Source of the DNA: Candidatus Hydrogenedentota bacterium
Lineage (GTDB): Bacteria; Hydrogenedentota; Hydrogenedentia; Hydrogenedentales; CAITNO01
NCBI GenBank assembly: GCA_007124105.1
Contig: SLFT01000076.1
Location: forward strand, 1-15,270
Length of the DNA: 15,270 nucleotides
Reading direction: 5' to 3'
In this document: one piece after another, positions 1 to 6,868 of the stretch
How positions within the stretch are numbered: the stretch's first letter is position 1
Layout: each line of letters opens with the position of its first letter
Translations under genes and position numbers: made by a program
Notes under the pieces: generated by a model
Told to the model about the DNA's origin: nothing
What the model saw: only the letters and a program-made list of their open reading frames with translations
The model's database searches: none

Positions 1-1
1 G

Positions 2-553
2 GTCATGCGCCGTATTGTGGGCAATTCACTGGGCTCGGACGTGCTGACCGAAAAGCGCGTACAGGTGGCGCAACAGGCGCGTGACGAAATCCAGGATATC
101 CTCGCCGGTTTCGAGATGGGCGTTCGAATTCAAACGCTGGAATTGCAGGACGTGACGCCGCCGGAGCCGGTCAAACCCGCCTTCAACGAGGTGAACGAGG
201 CAGAACAGGATCGCGAGAAACTGATTAACGAAGCGGAAAAACAACGCAACAAGGTGATCCCACGCGCGCAGGGCGAAGCGCAGCAGATGCTCGAGGAGGC
301 GGAGGCCTACCGCGCCACGCGCGTGAATCGCGCGCTCGGCGAGGCGGCCCGATTCACGGCTATCCTCCAGGAATATCAGCAGGCGCCGGAAATCGCCCGA
401 CGCCGCTTGTATCTCGAAATGATTGACAAGGCGCTGCCCGCTTTAGGCCACATATATGTGGTCGAGGAAGGACAGAGCCAGCCGTTGCCCCTGCTGAACA
501 TCGGCGAGGGCGTTCCCGCGCTGCGACCGCTGCGACAAGGAGTCCAACAATGA
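2..553 (+). CDS. hflK: HflK, C-terminal part (5' end outside window)
   Basis: This is the C-terminal ~183 residues of HflK, a membrane-anchored SPFH/band-7 protein. In E. coli, HflK forms a large periplasmic complex with HflC around the membrane protease FtsH and tempers its activity. The frame is open to the left edge, so the N-terminal membrane segment and most of the SPFH domain lie outside. Visible hallmarks are VMRRIVGNSLGSDVLTE at the start, the LQDVTPPEPVKPAFNEVNEA stretch that closely matches E. coli HflK, the long charged helical region (REKLINEAEKQRNKVIPRAQGEA), and the EYQQAPEIARRRLYLE motif. The stop codon overlaps the hflC start in an ATGA (550-553), so the two genes are probably translationally coupled. 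The first ATG in view (position 5) is internal, not the real start. Identity is near certain from family resemblance. Confidence 0.95.
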   Translation, partial: VMRRIVGNSLGSDVLTEKRVQVAQQARDEIQDILAGFEMGVRIQTLELQDVTPPEPVKPAFNEVNEAEQDREKLINEAEKQRNKVIPRAQGEAQQMLEEAEAYRATRVNRALGEAARFTAILQEYQQAPEIARRRLYLEMIDKALPALGHIYVVEEGQSQPLPLLNIGEGVPALRPLRQGVQQ

Positions 554-1551
554 ATGATGAACAACATGTCATAACAACAAACGGCAGCGTACTGATGGGA
601 AAACTGGTTTCGGTGGGCGCCGCCCTGTTTCTGCTGGTCGTGGCGCTGGTGTTCAGCAGCGCCTATACGATTGATGAGGCTGAGCAGGCGATTGTGGTGC
701 AGTTCGGACGGCCCATCGGCGACCCCGTTACCGAGCCGGGGCTCCATTTCAAGTGGCCCTTTATACAGGAGGTGCGCCGCTTCGATAAACGGCTGATGTC
801 TTGGGATGGCGACCCCAACCAGATACCTACCCGGGGCGAACAGTTTATTTCCGTGGACACCACCGCGCGCTGGCGTATAGCGGAACCGCTCACGTTTTTA
901 CAGCGCGTACACGATGAGCGCGGCGCAATAAACCGGTTGAACGATATTCTTGATTCGGTGGTGCGCGACCATATCTCCGCCAGCGAGCTCTCCGAGATTG
1001 TTCGTTCCCATGATTGGCAGGTGACCGAGGAAGACCTCAAGCGCGCGCTGGCGGCCGAGGACGAAGAAGAAGACCTGCTACAGGAAGTCAGCGTTGGACG
1101 CGAGCAGCTGGTCGCGTCCATCCTCGAAACCGCCCAGCAACAAATGTACGCCTACGGTATTGAACTGGAAGATATCCGCATCAAACGCATTGACTATGTG
1201 CAGGCTGTGCAGGAGCGTGTTTTTGAACGCATGATCGCCGAGCGGCAGCGCATGGCCGAAGAGTTCCGGTCTGAAGGCGCGGGGCGCGCCGCCGAAATCG
1301 AAGGCCAGACGGAAAGAATGCTCGCCGAGATCATCTCCGAGGCGCAGCGTGAGGCGGAGATTACGCGGGGCAACGCGGACGCCGAAGCGACGCGTATTTA
1401 CAATGACGCCTTTGGCGCCGACCCTGAGTTCTATGAGTTCTTCCGTACGCTCGAAAGCTATGCCGATTCACTGGGCGACAACATGACCCTGGTCATCAGT
1501 TCCGATTCCGAGTATTTCCGGCTGCTGCGAGACATCGGACGGCACAGATAA
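550..1551 (+). CDS. hflC: HflC, SPFH-domain partner of HflK
   Basis: The 333-residue length matches the HflC family. Residues 1-16 are a short cytoplasmic tail and about 17-39 form a single membrane segment. The SPFH/band-7 domain follows, with the typical GLHFKWPFIQEVRRFDKRL (64-82), and then a helical region with RIKRIDYVQAVQERVFERM (210-228) and EGAGRAAEIEGQTE. The conserved tail reads DAEATRIYNDAFGADPEFYEF and then TLVISSDSEYFRLL. By family knowledge it assembles with HflK in the inner membrane to regulate FtsH. Residues 160-180 form an acidic stretch (AAEDEEEDLLQE) that looks like a local insertion. The ATG at 550 has AAGGAG at 537-542, seven bases upstream. It overlaps hflK by four bases, as in the canonical hflKC pair. 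No clear terminator follows. Confidence 0.96.
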   Translation: MNDEQHVITTNGSVLMGKLVSVGAALFLLVVALVFSSAYTIDEAEQAIVVQFGRPIGDPVTEPGLHFKWPFIQEVRRFDKRLMSWDGDPNQIPTRGEQFISVDTTARWRIAEPLTFLQRVHDERGAINRLNDILDSVVRDHISASELSEIVRSHDWQVTEEDLKRALAAEDEEEDLLQEVSVGREQLVASILETAQQQMYAYGIELEDIRIKRIDYVQAVQERVFERMIAERQRMAEEFRSEGAGRAAEIEGQTERMLAEIISEAQREAEITRGNADAEATRIYNDAFGADPEFYEFFRTLESYADSLGDNMTLVISSDSEYFRLLRDIGRHR

Positions 1552-1561
1552 CCGACGATAT

Positions 1562-1591
1562 TCGTCATCGGCAACGGGAATTTCTTATAAT
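1562..1591 (+). promoter_or_regulatory. Putative sigma70-type promoter for the GH172-like gene
   Basis: A perfect -10 box TATAAT lies at 1586-1591. TCGTCA at 1562-1567 gives a 4/6 match to the -35 box with an 18-base spacer. It falls in the only gap between hflC and the next gene and would give a leader of about 105 bases. The -35 match is weak, so the call rests mainly on the -10 box. Confidence 0.45.
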
Positions 1592-1704
1592 GATGTCGGT
1601 GCGTGGCGCGACGCAATGCCATGCCATGCACTGTAAAGCGGTAGGGGATGCCTCCGCCAATATATAGTGCGCTTTGAACACGGAAAAACAAGGAGTTCCA
1701 CGCC

Positions 1705-2850
1705 ATGAAACTGATTGTTCTTTTGTTCTTGATAACAATAATGATGTTGTGCGTTTCCAAAGCCTATGCGCAGACGGGCGACATGAGTCAGCTGTATCGC
1801 CTGAAGGACGCCAAAACGCGTTCCATCAGCCCGGAGAATTTCACCGGTGAAAAGGGGAAAGGGGGCATGGCCACGCTCGAGGAAGGCACGGCCTCCCACG
1901 CCGCGCGTGAACTCGGCCAGGGCTGGAAAGTGAACCCTTACGTCCATATTGAGCCGGGAGAAACGTTCACACTGGGCGAGATTACGGAATCGGGCGTGAT
2001 CAATCATATCTGGATGACGCCGGTGGGCGATTACCGCCTGATGGTCCTTCGCTTTTACTGGGACGATGAGACTGAGCCGTCCGTCGAGGTTCCCGTGGGC
2101 GATTTCTTCGCCGCCGGGTGGGGCATGGACAACGAGCCGCGCATCGCGTCTCTCGCCGTATGCGTCAACCCGCGCAGTGGATTTAATTCCTATTGGCAGA
2201 TGCCTTTTCGCAAGGGTTGTCGCGTTACCATGGAAAACCTGGGCGAGAAGAAGGCAACGGTGTATTATCAGATCACCTATTCCCTTGAAGAGGTAGCCGC
2301 CGATACGCCGTATTTCCATGCTCAGTTCCGGCGCGTGAATCCCCTGCCCGACATGGAGGATTACACCATTGTGGACGGCGTCAAGGGACGCGGCAATTAT
2401 GTGGGCACCTATCTGGCCCGCGGCGCGAACAGTCCCGGCTGGTGGGGCGAAGGGGAAATTAAATTCTTCTTGGACGGCGACGCCGAATTCCCCACGATAT
2501 GCGGCACGGGCGAAGAGGATTATTTCTGCGGTTCTTATGGGTACAACGAACGGCGCGACGAAGACGGTAATTACGTGTATGATAGTTTCTCTACGCCTTA
2601 CACCGGTTTTTATCATGTGCCTTACGAGGGCGAACAGCGCCGCTTTGGTCAATACCGCTGGCACATTACCGATCCCATCCGCTTCGAGCAGGACCTGCGT
2701 GTGACCATACAAAGTCTGGGCTGGCAGAGCGAAGGCCGCTACCTGCATTTACAGGACGACCTGGCTTCCGTCGCGTACTGGTATCAGCTGGAGCCGCATA
2801 ACACCTTCCCGCCATTGCCGGAGGTGGATGACTTACGCATCGAAGAGTAG
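1705..2850 (+). CDS. Secreted DUF2961 / GH172-family glycoside hydrolase
   Basis: A 381-residue protein with a Sec signal peptide (hydrophobic 3-16, likely cleavage after AYA, residue 22). The body matches DUF2961, the family classified as GH172. Characterised members are difructose-anhydride and alpha-D-fructofuranose/arabinofuranose-acting enzymes. Family signatures are the ESGVINHIWMT strand (95-105), VPVGDFFAAGWG (129-140), WWGEGEIKFFLDGD (246-259) and GTGEEDYFCGSYG (267-279). Acidic residues of the last two motifs correspond to the region that supplies the catalytic glutamates in GH172; exact equivalence was not aligned. An AAGGAG at 1690-1695 lies nine bases before the ATG. A promoter precedes it and a strong terminator follows, so it appears to be a single transcription unit. 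Substrate is unknown; the neighbouring fucosidase suggests glycan breakdown. Confidence 0.88.
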   Translation: MKLIVLLFLITIMMLCVSKAYAQTGDMSQLYRLKDAKTRSISPENFTGEKGKGGMATLEEGTASHAARELGQGWKVNPYVHIEPGETFTLGEITESGVINHIWMTPVGDYRLMVLRFYWDDETEPSVEVPVGDFFAAGWGMDNEPRIASLAVCVNPRSGFNSYWQMPFRKGCRVTMENLGEKKATVYYQITYSLEEVAADTPYFHAQFRRVNPLPDMEDYTIVDGVKGRGNYVGTYLARGANSPGWWGEGEIKFFLDGDAEFPTICGTGEEDYFCGSYGYNERRDEDGNYVYDSFSTPYTGFYHVPYEGEQRRFGQYRWHITDPIRFEQDLRVTIQSLGWQSEGRYLHLQDDLASVAYWYQLEPHNTFPPLPEVDDLRIEE

Positions 2851-2879
2851 CAAATGTACAGGAGTGAATAAACCGATAT

Positions 2880-2912
2880 AGCGCGCTGGTCCGTATCAGC
2901 GCGCTTTTTTTT
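2880..2912 (+). terminator. Rho-independent terminator after the GH172-like gene
   Basis: The 9-bp stem AGCGCGCTG (2880-2888) pairs with CAGCGCGCT (2897-2905) around an eight-base loop and is followed by eight T residues (2905-2912). The T tract follows only on the plus strand, so it acts for the gene ending at 2850, 29 bases upstream. Confidence 0.93.
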
Positions 2913-3131
2913 CTATTCAATCAACCCCAGCCACGGTCTTTCTCAATACCACGACATCGTTGTATGAACCAGGCTGGTACGGTTCGAGCATAGTCGCTGA
3001 GGCAGGCCGCTGTTTTCAGCCATGTTCCCGGCGCCACGCGCCGCAAACGCCGCTGCGCCCAGAAACATGCCGATAATCAGGATGTCTTTCGGCAAGAGTC
3101 GGTGTGGCATCCAATCGTATTGTTCGTCTTG
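2913..3131. other. Intergenic stretch with no supported gene
   Basis: Between the terminator and the next promoter I see no gene with family resemblance. On the minus strand a frame ends in a TGA at 2917-2919 with a protein-like tail (EPYQPGSYNDVVVLRKTVAG), but upstream in that frame it soon meets another stop and unconvincing sequence. It may be a decayed gene end; the evidence is too thin to call one. Confidence 0.4.
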
Positions 3132-3160
3132 TTGCCATACTATGCCGAAAGGCGTATCAT
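3132..3160 (+). promoter_or_regulatory. Sigma70-type promoter for the fucosidase gene
   Basis: TTGCCA (3132-3137) and TATCAT (3155-3160) each match consensus at 5 of 6 positions and are separated by exactly 17 bases. Transcription from about 3167 would leave an ~80-base leader before the GH29 start at 3250. Confidence 0.6.
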
Positions 3161-3249
3161 ATCGTTGTTGTCGGTCCGGATAACCGCTGCAACAGCCACT
3201 GCATTTCCCCCAAACACCGCAACCAGACAAAGAAAGGAAGAGCGAAGAA

Positions 3250-4542
3250 ATGAGTGTGATACCGCAGCCCGCCGCGACAGCGGGCACAATGGACTGGTTT
3301 CTCCATGACCGGTTTGGCATGTTTATCCACTGGGGTTTGTATGCCGCCGCCGCCAGGCATGAATGGGTCAAGCATATCGAAGAAATCCCCGACGAGCATT
3401 ATCAAAAGTATTTTGACCACTTCGATCCGGACTTGTTTGAGCCCGAGAACTGGGCGCGCATGGCCCGTGAAGCGGGCATGAAATACCTGGTTATTACCGC
3501 CAAACACCATGAAGGCTTCTGCCTGTGGGACACGGCGTATACCGATTACAAAGCAACAAATACGCCCTGTGGCAGGGACTTGTTGCGGCCGGTGGTCGAA
3601 GCCTTCCGCGCGGAAGGATTGCGGGTCGGGTTTTACTACTCCATTATAGACTGGCATCATCCCGACTTTACGATAGATCCGATGCATCCCATGCGCAATC
3701 ATCCAGACGCCGCCAAATGGAATGAATCCCGGGATATGGAACGCTACCGTGAGTATATGCGCAATCAGGTGCGCGAACTGCTGACGCAGCTGGGCACTAT
3801 AGATATTATGTGGTTCGATTTCTCCTATCCCAACGCCGAATTAAATGGGTTGAAGGGCAAGGGACATGAAGACTGGGATAGCGAGAAACTGTTGCAGCTG
3901 GTGCGCGAATTGCGTCCGGGCATTATTGTGGACAACCGGCTCGACCTGCCGCCTGAACAGGCGGATATCCATACACCCGAACAGTTTCAACCCCATGCCT
4001 GGGCGACCGTGAACGGAAAACCAGTTCATTGGGAAACCTGCCAGACCTTCAGCGGTTCCTGGGGCTATCACCGGGATGAAGCCACCTGGAAAAGTCCGGA
4101 ACAATTGATTCGCATGTTGGTGAACACGGTTGGGTGCGGCGGCAACCTGTTAATGAACGTGGGCCCCACAGCGCGAGGATTATTTGACCATCGCGCTGTT
4201 GACGCGCTCACCGTGTATGCCGACTGGATGGCCCTGCACAGCCGCGCCATTTACGGATGTACCCAAAGCGCCTTCACCCCGCCGCCGGACTGCCGATACA
4301 CACAGAACGGCGACCGCCTGTATCTGCATATCTTCGCGTGGCCGTTCAAACATCTGCATTTGCCCGGACTGGCGGGCAAGGTGGCCTACGCGCAACTGCT
4401 CAACGATGCATCCGAACTACACCTGTACGAAAGCGCCGGCAAGCCCAAGCAAGAATGGATGCACCCTGACGCGCTCACCCTGGAATTGCCGGTACAACAG
4501 CCGCCAGTCGTTGTGCCCGTGGTGGAATTGTTTTTGAAATAA
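3250..4542 (+). CDS. Alpha-L-fucosidase, GH29 family, cytoplasmic
   Basis: A 430-residue GH29 protein that would hydrolyse terminal alpha-L-fucose from glycans with retention of configuration. Signatures in order: RFGMFIHWGLYA (21-32), NWARMAREAGMKYLVITAKHHEGFCLWDT (68-95), the YYSIIDWHHP strand (129-138), IDIMWFDFSYP (184-193) where D190 sits at the position of the catalytic nucleophile, and WETCQTFSGSWGYH (261-274). E262 in that last motif is a candidate for the acid/base, whose position varies in GH29. GNLLMNVGPTARG (298-310) closes the barrel, and a small beta domain follows. There is no signal peptide, unlike the secreted hydrolases nearby, so it probably acts on imported oligosaccharides. 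The start is supported by AAAGGAAG just upstream. It sits convergent to the PASTA gene. Confidence 0.94.
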   Translation: MSVIPQPAATAGTMDWFLHDRFGMFIHWGLYAAAARHEWVKHIEEIPDEHYQKYFDHFDPDLFEPENWARMAREAGMKYLVITAKHHEGFCLWDTAYTDYKATNTPCGRDLLRPVVEAFRAEGLRVGFYYSIIDWHHPDFTIDPMHPMRNHPDAAKWNESRDMERYREYMRNQVRELLTQLGTIDIMWFDFSYPNAELNGLKGKGHEDWDSEKLLQLVRELRPGIIVDNRLDLPPEQADIHTPEQFQPHAWATVNGKPVHWETCQTFSGSWGYHRDEATWKSPEQLIRMLVNTVGCGGNLLMNVGPTARGLFDHRAVDALTVYADWMALHSRAIYGCTQSAFTPPPDCRYTQNGDRLYLHIFAWPFKHLHLPGLAGKVAYAQLLNDASELHLYESAGKPKQEWMHPDALTLELPVQQPPVVVPVVELFLK

Positions 4543-4544
4543 GG

Positions 4545-4698
4545 TCACTTGCGCAGCAGGGTTTCTTCAAACCTGAAGACGTGACGTGTCGCCAGGCCGT
4601 CATACATTGTAAGACGCAGCCAGACGGCGCCAGACCGTTACACACACGTAGGCGCGCCAGGGCCCGATGTCACAGGACTGACACGGTACAAAGACCCG
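4545..4698 (-). pseudogene. Possible decayed 3' remnant of a protein-coding gene
   Basis: On the minus strand, one frame reads SGAVWLRLTMYDGLATRHVF and continues as RFEETLLRK to a TGA at 4547-4545. It is blocked upstream by a TAA at 4640-4638. An overlapping second frame (4698 down to 4600) reads RVFVPCQSCDIGPWRAYVCV, after a TAG at 4701-4699. Both look like genuine protein sequence but are in different frames, as expected if a gene has picked up a frameshift and stops. I cannot name a family. It could also be chance open sequence. Confidence 0.3.
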
Positions 4699-4729
4699 CT
4701 ACTTGCTGGTACAGCCCATTTTCGGCAAC

Positions 4730-4775
4730 AAAAAAAAGCGCGTATGCGGAAGAGTGATGCAATCCGCATACGCGC
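4730..4775 (-). terminator. Strong terminator downstream of the PASTA gene (possibly bidirectional)
   Basis: A perfect 13-bp stem, GCGCGTATGCGGA (4738-4750) with TCCGCATACGCGC (4763-4775), encloses a 12-base loop. On the minus strand it is followed by eight Ts (plus-strand A run 4730-4737), so it primarily terminates the gene ending at 4788. The plus-strand exit (CTTGTATTTGTGCTATTT) is moderately T-rich, so it may also stop read-through from the fucosidase. Confidence 0.93.
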
Positions 4776-4787
4776 CTTGTATTTGTG

Positions 4788-5774
4788 CTATTTATTGATG
4801 AGGGTTGGCGGGTTCGGACAGAAAATAAAGGGGAGCAAGGTTGTCCCTATAGCGCCCGCTATTCCCATTGCGATACCACCGGGCGTACCAATGTTTATCA
4901 AGGCGCCTGTGGAAAACACAACTTCAACCTCACTGCCAACCGGCGCCATTGTGCCCGGCAGTGGGTTTTGTCTGATAATATCGCCGGCGGGAACAGGATC
5001 GCAGCTCCAAGAGCGTCGTTCTCTGATACGAGGCACAAACCCAGCGTCCTCCAAAGTTTCGCGGGCTTCTTCTGGCGTCATGTTTTCTACACTGGGGACG
5101 ATTTCTTTATCTTCCTTTTCGCCTTCTGGTTCGCCCTCAGGCTCGCCTTCAACAGGTTCGCCTTCAACAGGTTCGCCTTCGACGGGTTCGCCTTCGACGG
5201 GCTCGCCTTCAACAGGTTCGCCTTCAACAGGTTCGCCTTCAACAGGTTCGCCCTCTACGGGTTCGCCTTCAACAGGTTCGCCTTCGGGACATGGGCCGGA
5301 GTAAACAACCACATTCACCGTCGAACAAGGATCAACACGGCTACCAGGAGTAGGAATCTGGCTTGAAATTTGTCCGGCAGGTCCGCCGCATTGTTCAGTG
5401 ACCGTTCCCACTGACAAGGCAATATGGCCAAGCATTGCTGCTGCTTGCGCCTCCGTTAATCCCGCAAGGTCAGGAACTGTGATTAAGCACTCACCTTTTG
5501 AAATGATCAACGTCACTGTACGGGCTTTGTCAGCGGTTATGTGTGCCTGGCTGATCACATGCCCTTCCGTGACCGTATCGCTGCACGCGCTGCTCACAGT
5601 GGTTACGGACACGCCAGCGGCCTGCAACACTTCGCGGGCGGCGCCTTCCTCCAGGCCTGTGACATCGGGAATACTGTCCAGAGCCGCTGCCGCTCCCATG
5701 CTCAAGGCAATAACAGTTATCACCATGCAATACAATTCTGCCAAACCAACACATCTGCGCACGCTATGTTTCAT
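4788..5774 (-). CDS. Secreted three-PASTA protein with VEGEP repeat linker
   Basis: A 328-residue exported protein. The N-terminal hydrophobic stretch (about 15-31) ends in AAAALD, a plausible signal peptide. PASTA-like domains lie at about 34-93, 98-160 and 225-289; each has the V/P-x-V..G/M-x-x-x-x-A start, a later G-x-I-x-x-Q, and a closing beta strand ending in S-x-G or similar. Between domains 2 and 3 are nine VEGEP pentapeptides (168-212) plus degenerate EGEP/EGEK units, an acidic, proline-rich spacer. Residues 293-318 are glycine-rich and hydrophobic and may be a membrane anchor, followed by CPNPPTLINK. PASTA domains usually bind muropeptides on Ser/Thr kinases or penicillin-binding proteins; here no enzyme domain is attached. 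Seven cysteines outside the signal peptide are placed as if for disulfides. AAAAGGAGG (5782-5790) lies seven bases before the ATG. Role unknown; envelope or peptidoglycan binding is an inference. Confidence 0.85.
   Translation of the reverse strand: MKHSVRRCVGLAELYCMVITVIALSMGAAAALDSIPDVTGLEEGAAREVLQAAGVSVTTVSSACSDTVTEGHVISQAHITADKARTVTLIISKGECLITVPDLAGLTEAQAAAMLGHIALSVGTVTEQCGGPAGQISSQIPTPGSRVDPCSTVNVVVYSGPCPEGEPVEGEPVEGEPVEGEPVEGEPVEGEPVEGEPVEGEPVEGEPVEGEPEGEPEGEKEDKEIVPSVENMTPEEARETLEDAGFVPRIRERRSWSCDPVPAGDIIRQNPLPGTMAPVGSEVEVVFSTGALINIGTPGGIAMGIAGAIGTTLLPFIFCPNPPTLINK
5139..5273 (-). repeat. Nine tandem 15-bp units encoding VEGEP
   Basis: Nine adjacent 15-bp units lie inside the PASTA gene, reading on the plus strand as TTCGCCTTCAACAGG and variants (GACGGG, TACGGG endings). 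Differences fall almost entirely at synonymous positions: GTT/GTC/GTA for Val, CCT/CCC for Pro. The protein repeat is therefore kept while the DNA diverges. There are no spacers, so it is not a CRISPR array. Confidence 0.95.
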
Positions 5775-5874
5775 CTTTGTTCCTCCTTTTGCTGTCGCAG
5801 CTGCTTCTTAACACCTTTTGAAAATAGCTTTCCTAACACCACTCATACGTCCCGAAATTCTCTTATTATCATCT

Positions 5875-5904
5875 ATAATATAACAAAAGAATGGATGAAT
5901 GCAA
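5875..5904 (-). promoter_or_regulatory. Putative promoter for the PASTA gene
   Basis: On the minus strand TTGCAT (5904-5899) is followed 18 bases later by TATTAT (5880-5875), or 16 bases later by TATATT (5882-5877). The region is strikingly AT-rich compared with its surroundings. Transcription would start about 95 bases before the ATG at 5774. Confidence 0.5.
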
Positions 5905-6032
5905 ATGTTGACGTTTGTTAATCACAAAGGTCTTCCTGGCCGTCAAGACAATGCCGGGATGCTGCGGCCACTACGTTGTTTATCGGATTAACTGGACTAT
6001 AATACCCCGTCGGACATCTGCTGCGCCTGTTC

Positions 6033-6866
6033 CTATTCCTTCAATCCTGTCAGCGCGATGCCTTCAATGATATACCGTTGAAAGAACACGAACACCAGCA
6101 ATGCCGGCGTGGTAGCGAGGCACGCGGCCGCGAGGGTGATGCCGTATTCAGCGTAGTAAGAGGTCTGGAACAGGGCAATACCGACGGGCAGGGTGTATTT
6201 ATCCACGTTGTCAAGGAAAACCAGCGGGCCCATGAAATCGTTCCAGGCGCCCATGAACGTGAAGATGGCGAGCGTAGCGAGGGCGGGCTTGGCCAGCGGC
6301 ACAATGATGCGCACGAGAATGCCCATGCGTGTACAGCCATCAATGGCGGCGGCATCCTCGAGGTCGGCAGGGATGCCGAGGAAGAACTGGCGCAGCAGAA
6401 ACACGCCGAAGACGCCCGCGCCCGCCGGCACAATCAACGCCAGCGCCGTATCCAGCCAGCCCAGCGCGTTAAGAATCAGATACATGGGCACCAGCATGAT
6501 CTGTCCGGGCACCATCAGCATGGCGATAATCACCGCGAACACAACCTTCGCGCCGGGCAACCGCAACCGCGTCAGCGCATAAGCCGCCATTGTGTCCACC
6601 ACCAATACAAGCATCGTCACGGACACGCTGATAAACAGGCTGTTAAACAACCAGCGCAACAATGGAATTTCTTCGGGGTTCAGTAATATCTCGCGGTAAT
6701 TATCCAATGTTGCCTGTTGCGGGAGAACACTCTCGAAATGGATGATTTCCGCGTCGGGTTTCAACGAGGTAAACGCCATGATCGCCACCGGCGCGAGGAT
6801 TAACAATGCGCCCGCAAGCACCAGCGCCTCAATTAGAAGGCGTATCCATTTAGGTGTTCCGGTCAT
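6033..6866 (-). CDS. Sugar ABC transporter permease, MalG type (CUT1)
   Basis: A 277-residue inner-membrane permease with about six transmembrane helices. The EAA cytoplasmic loop reads EDAAAIDGCTRMGILVRIIV (170-189) and contacts the ATPase. The MalG-type pattern of NSLFISVSVTM, AAYALTRLRLPG, MLMVPGQIMLVPMYL and GAWNDFMGPLVFL is clear, and the protein ends in QRYIIEGIALTGLKE, the usual MalG tail. The frame is open to 6920, but the ATG at 6866 is preferred: GGGAG lies eight bases upstream and it starts two bases after the stop of the preceding permease, whereas the longer form would overlap that gene by 52 bases and add a non-hydrophobic leader. It is the last gene of a three-gene importer operon and would carry mono- or oligosaccharides. 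No ATPase gene follows. No clear terminator follows. Confidence 0.93.
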   Translation of the reverse strand: MTGTPKWIRLLIEALVLAGALLILAPVAIMAFTSLKPDAEIIHFESVLPQQATLDNYREILLNPEEIPLLRWLFNSLFISVSVTMLVLVVDTMAAYALTRLRLPGAKVVFAVIIAMLMVPGQIMLVPMYLILNALGWLDTALALIVPAGAGVFGVFLLRQFFLGIPADLEDAAAIDGCTRMGILVRIIVPLAKPALATLAIFTFMGAWNDFMGPLVFLDNVDKYTLPVGIALFQTSYYAEYGITLAAACLATTPALLVFVFFQRYIIEGIALTGLKE

Positions 6867-6868
6867 AA

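Noticed and set aside
1585..2748. Long open frame (387 codons) on the minus strand opposite the GH172-like gene
   Set aside because: It mirrors a clearly recognised gene, has no ribosome-binding site or family resemblance, and arises from GC-rich codon use on the other strand.
2943..3371. Minus-strand open frame with a lipobox-like LSGC
   Set aside because: Its first third is antisense to the fucosidase gene, the rest has no family resemblance, and the LSGC is internal with no suitable start before it.
5132..5286. Possible CRISPR array
   Set aside because: The 15-bp units are directly adjacent with no spacers and encode an in-frame pentapeptide repeat.
4744..5366. Plus-strand open frames with SPSTG or FNRFAF repeats
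   Set aside because: They are the antisense reading of the VEGEP repeat in the PASTA gene, which has the signal peptide, domains and ribosome-binding site.
5811..5935. AT-rich stretch as a possible replication origin or attachment site
   Set aside because: It shows no iterons, DnaA-box cluster or flanking direct repeats; promoter function for the PASTA gene explains it adequately.
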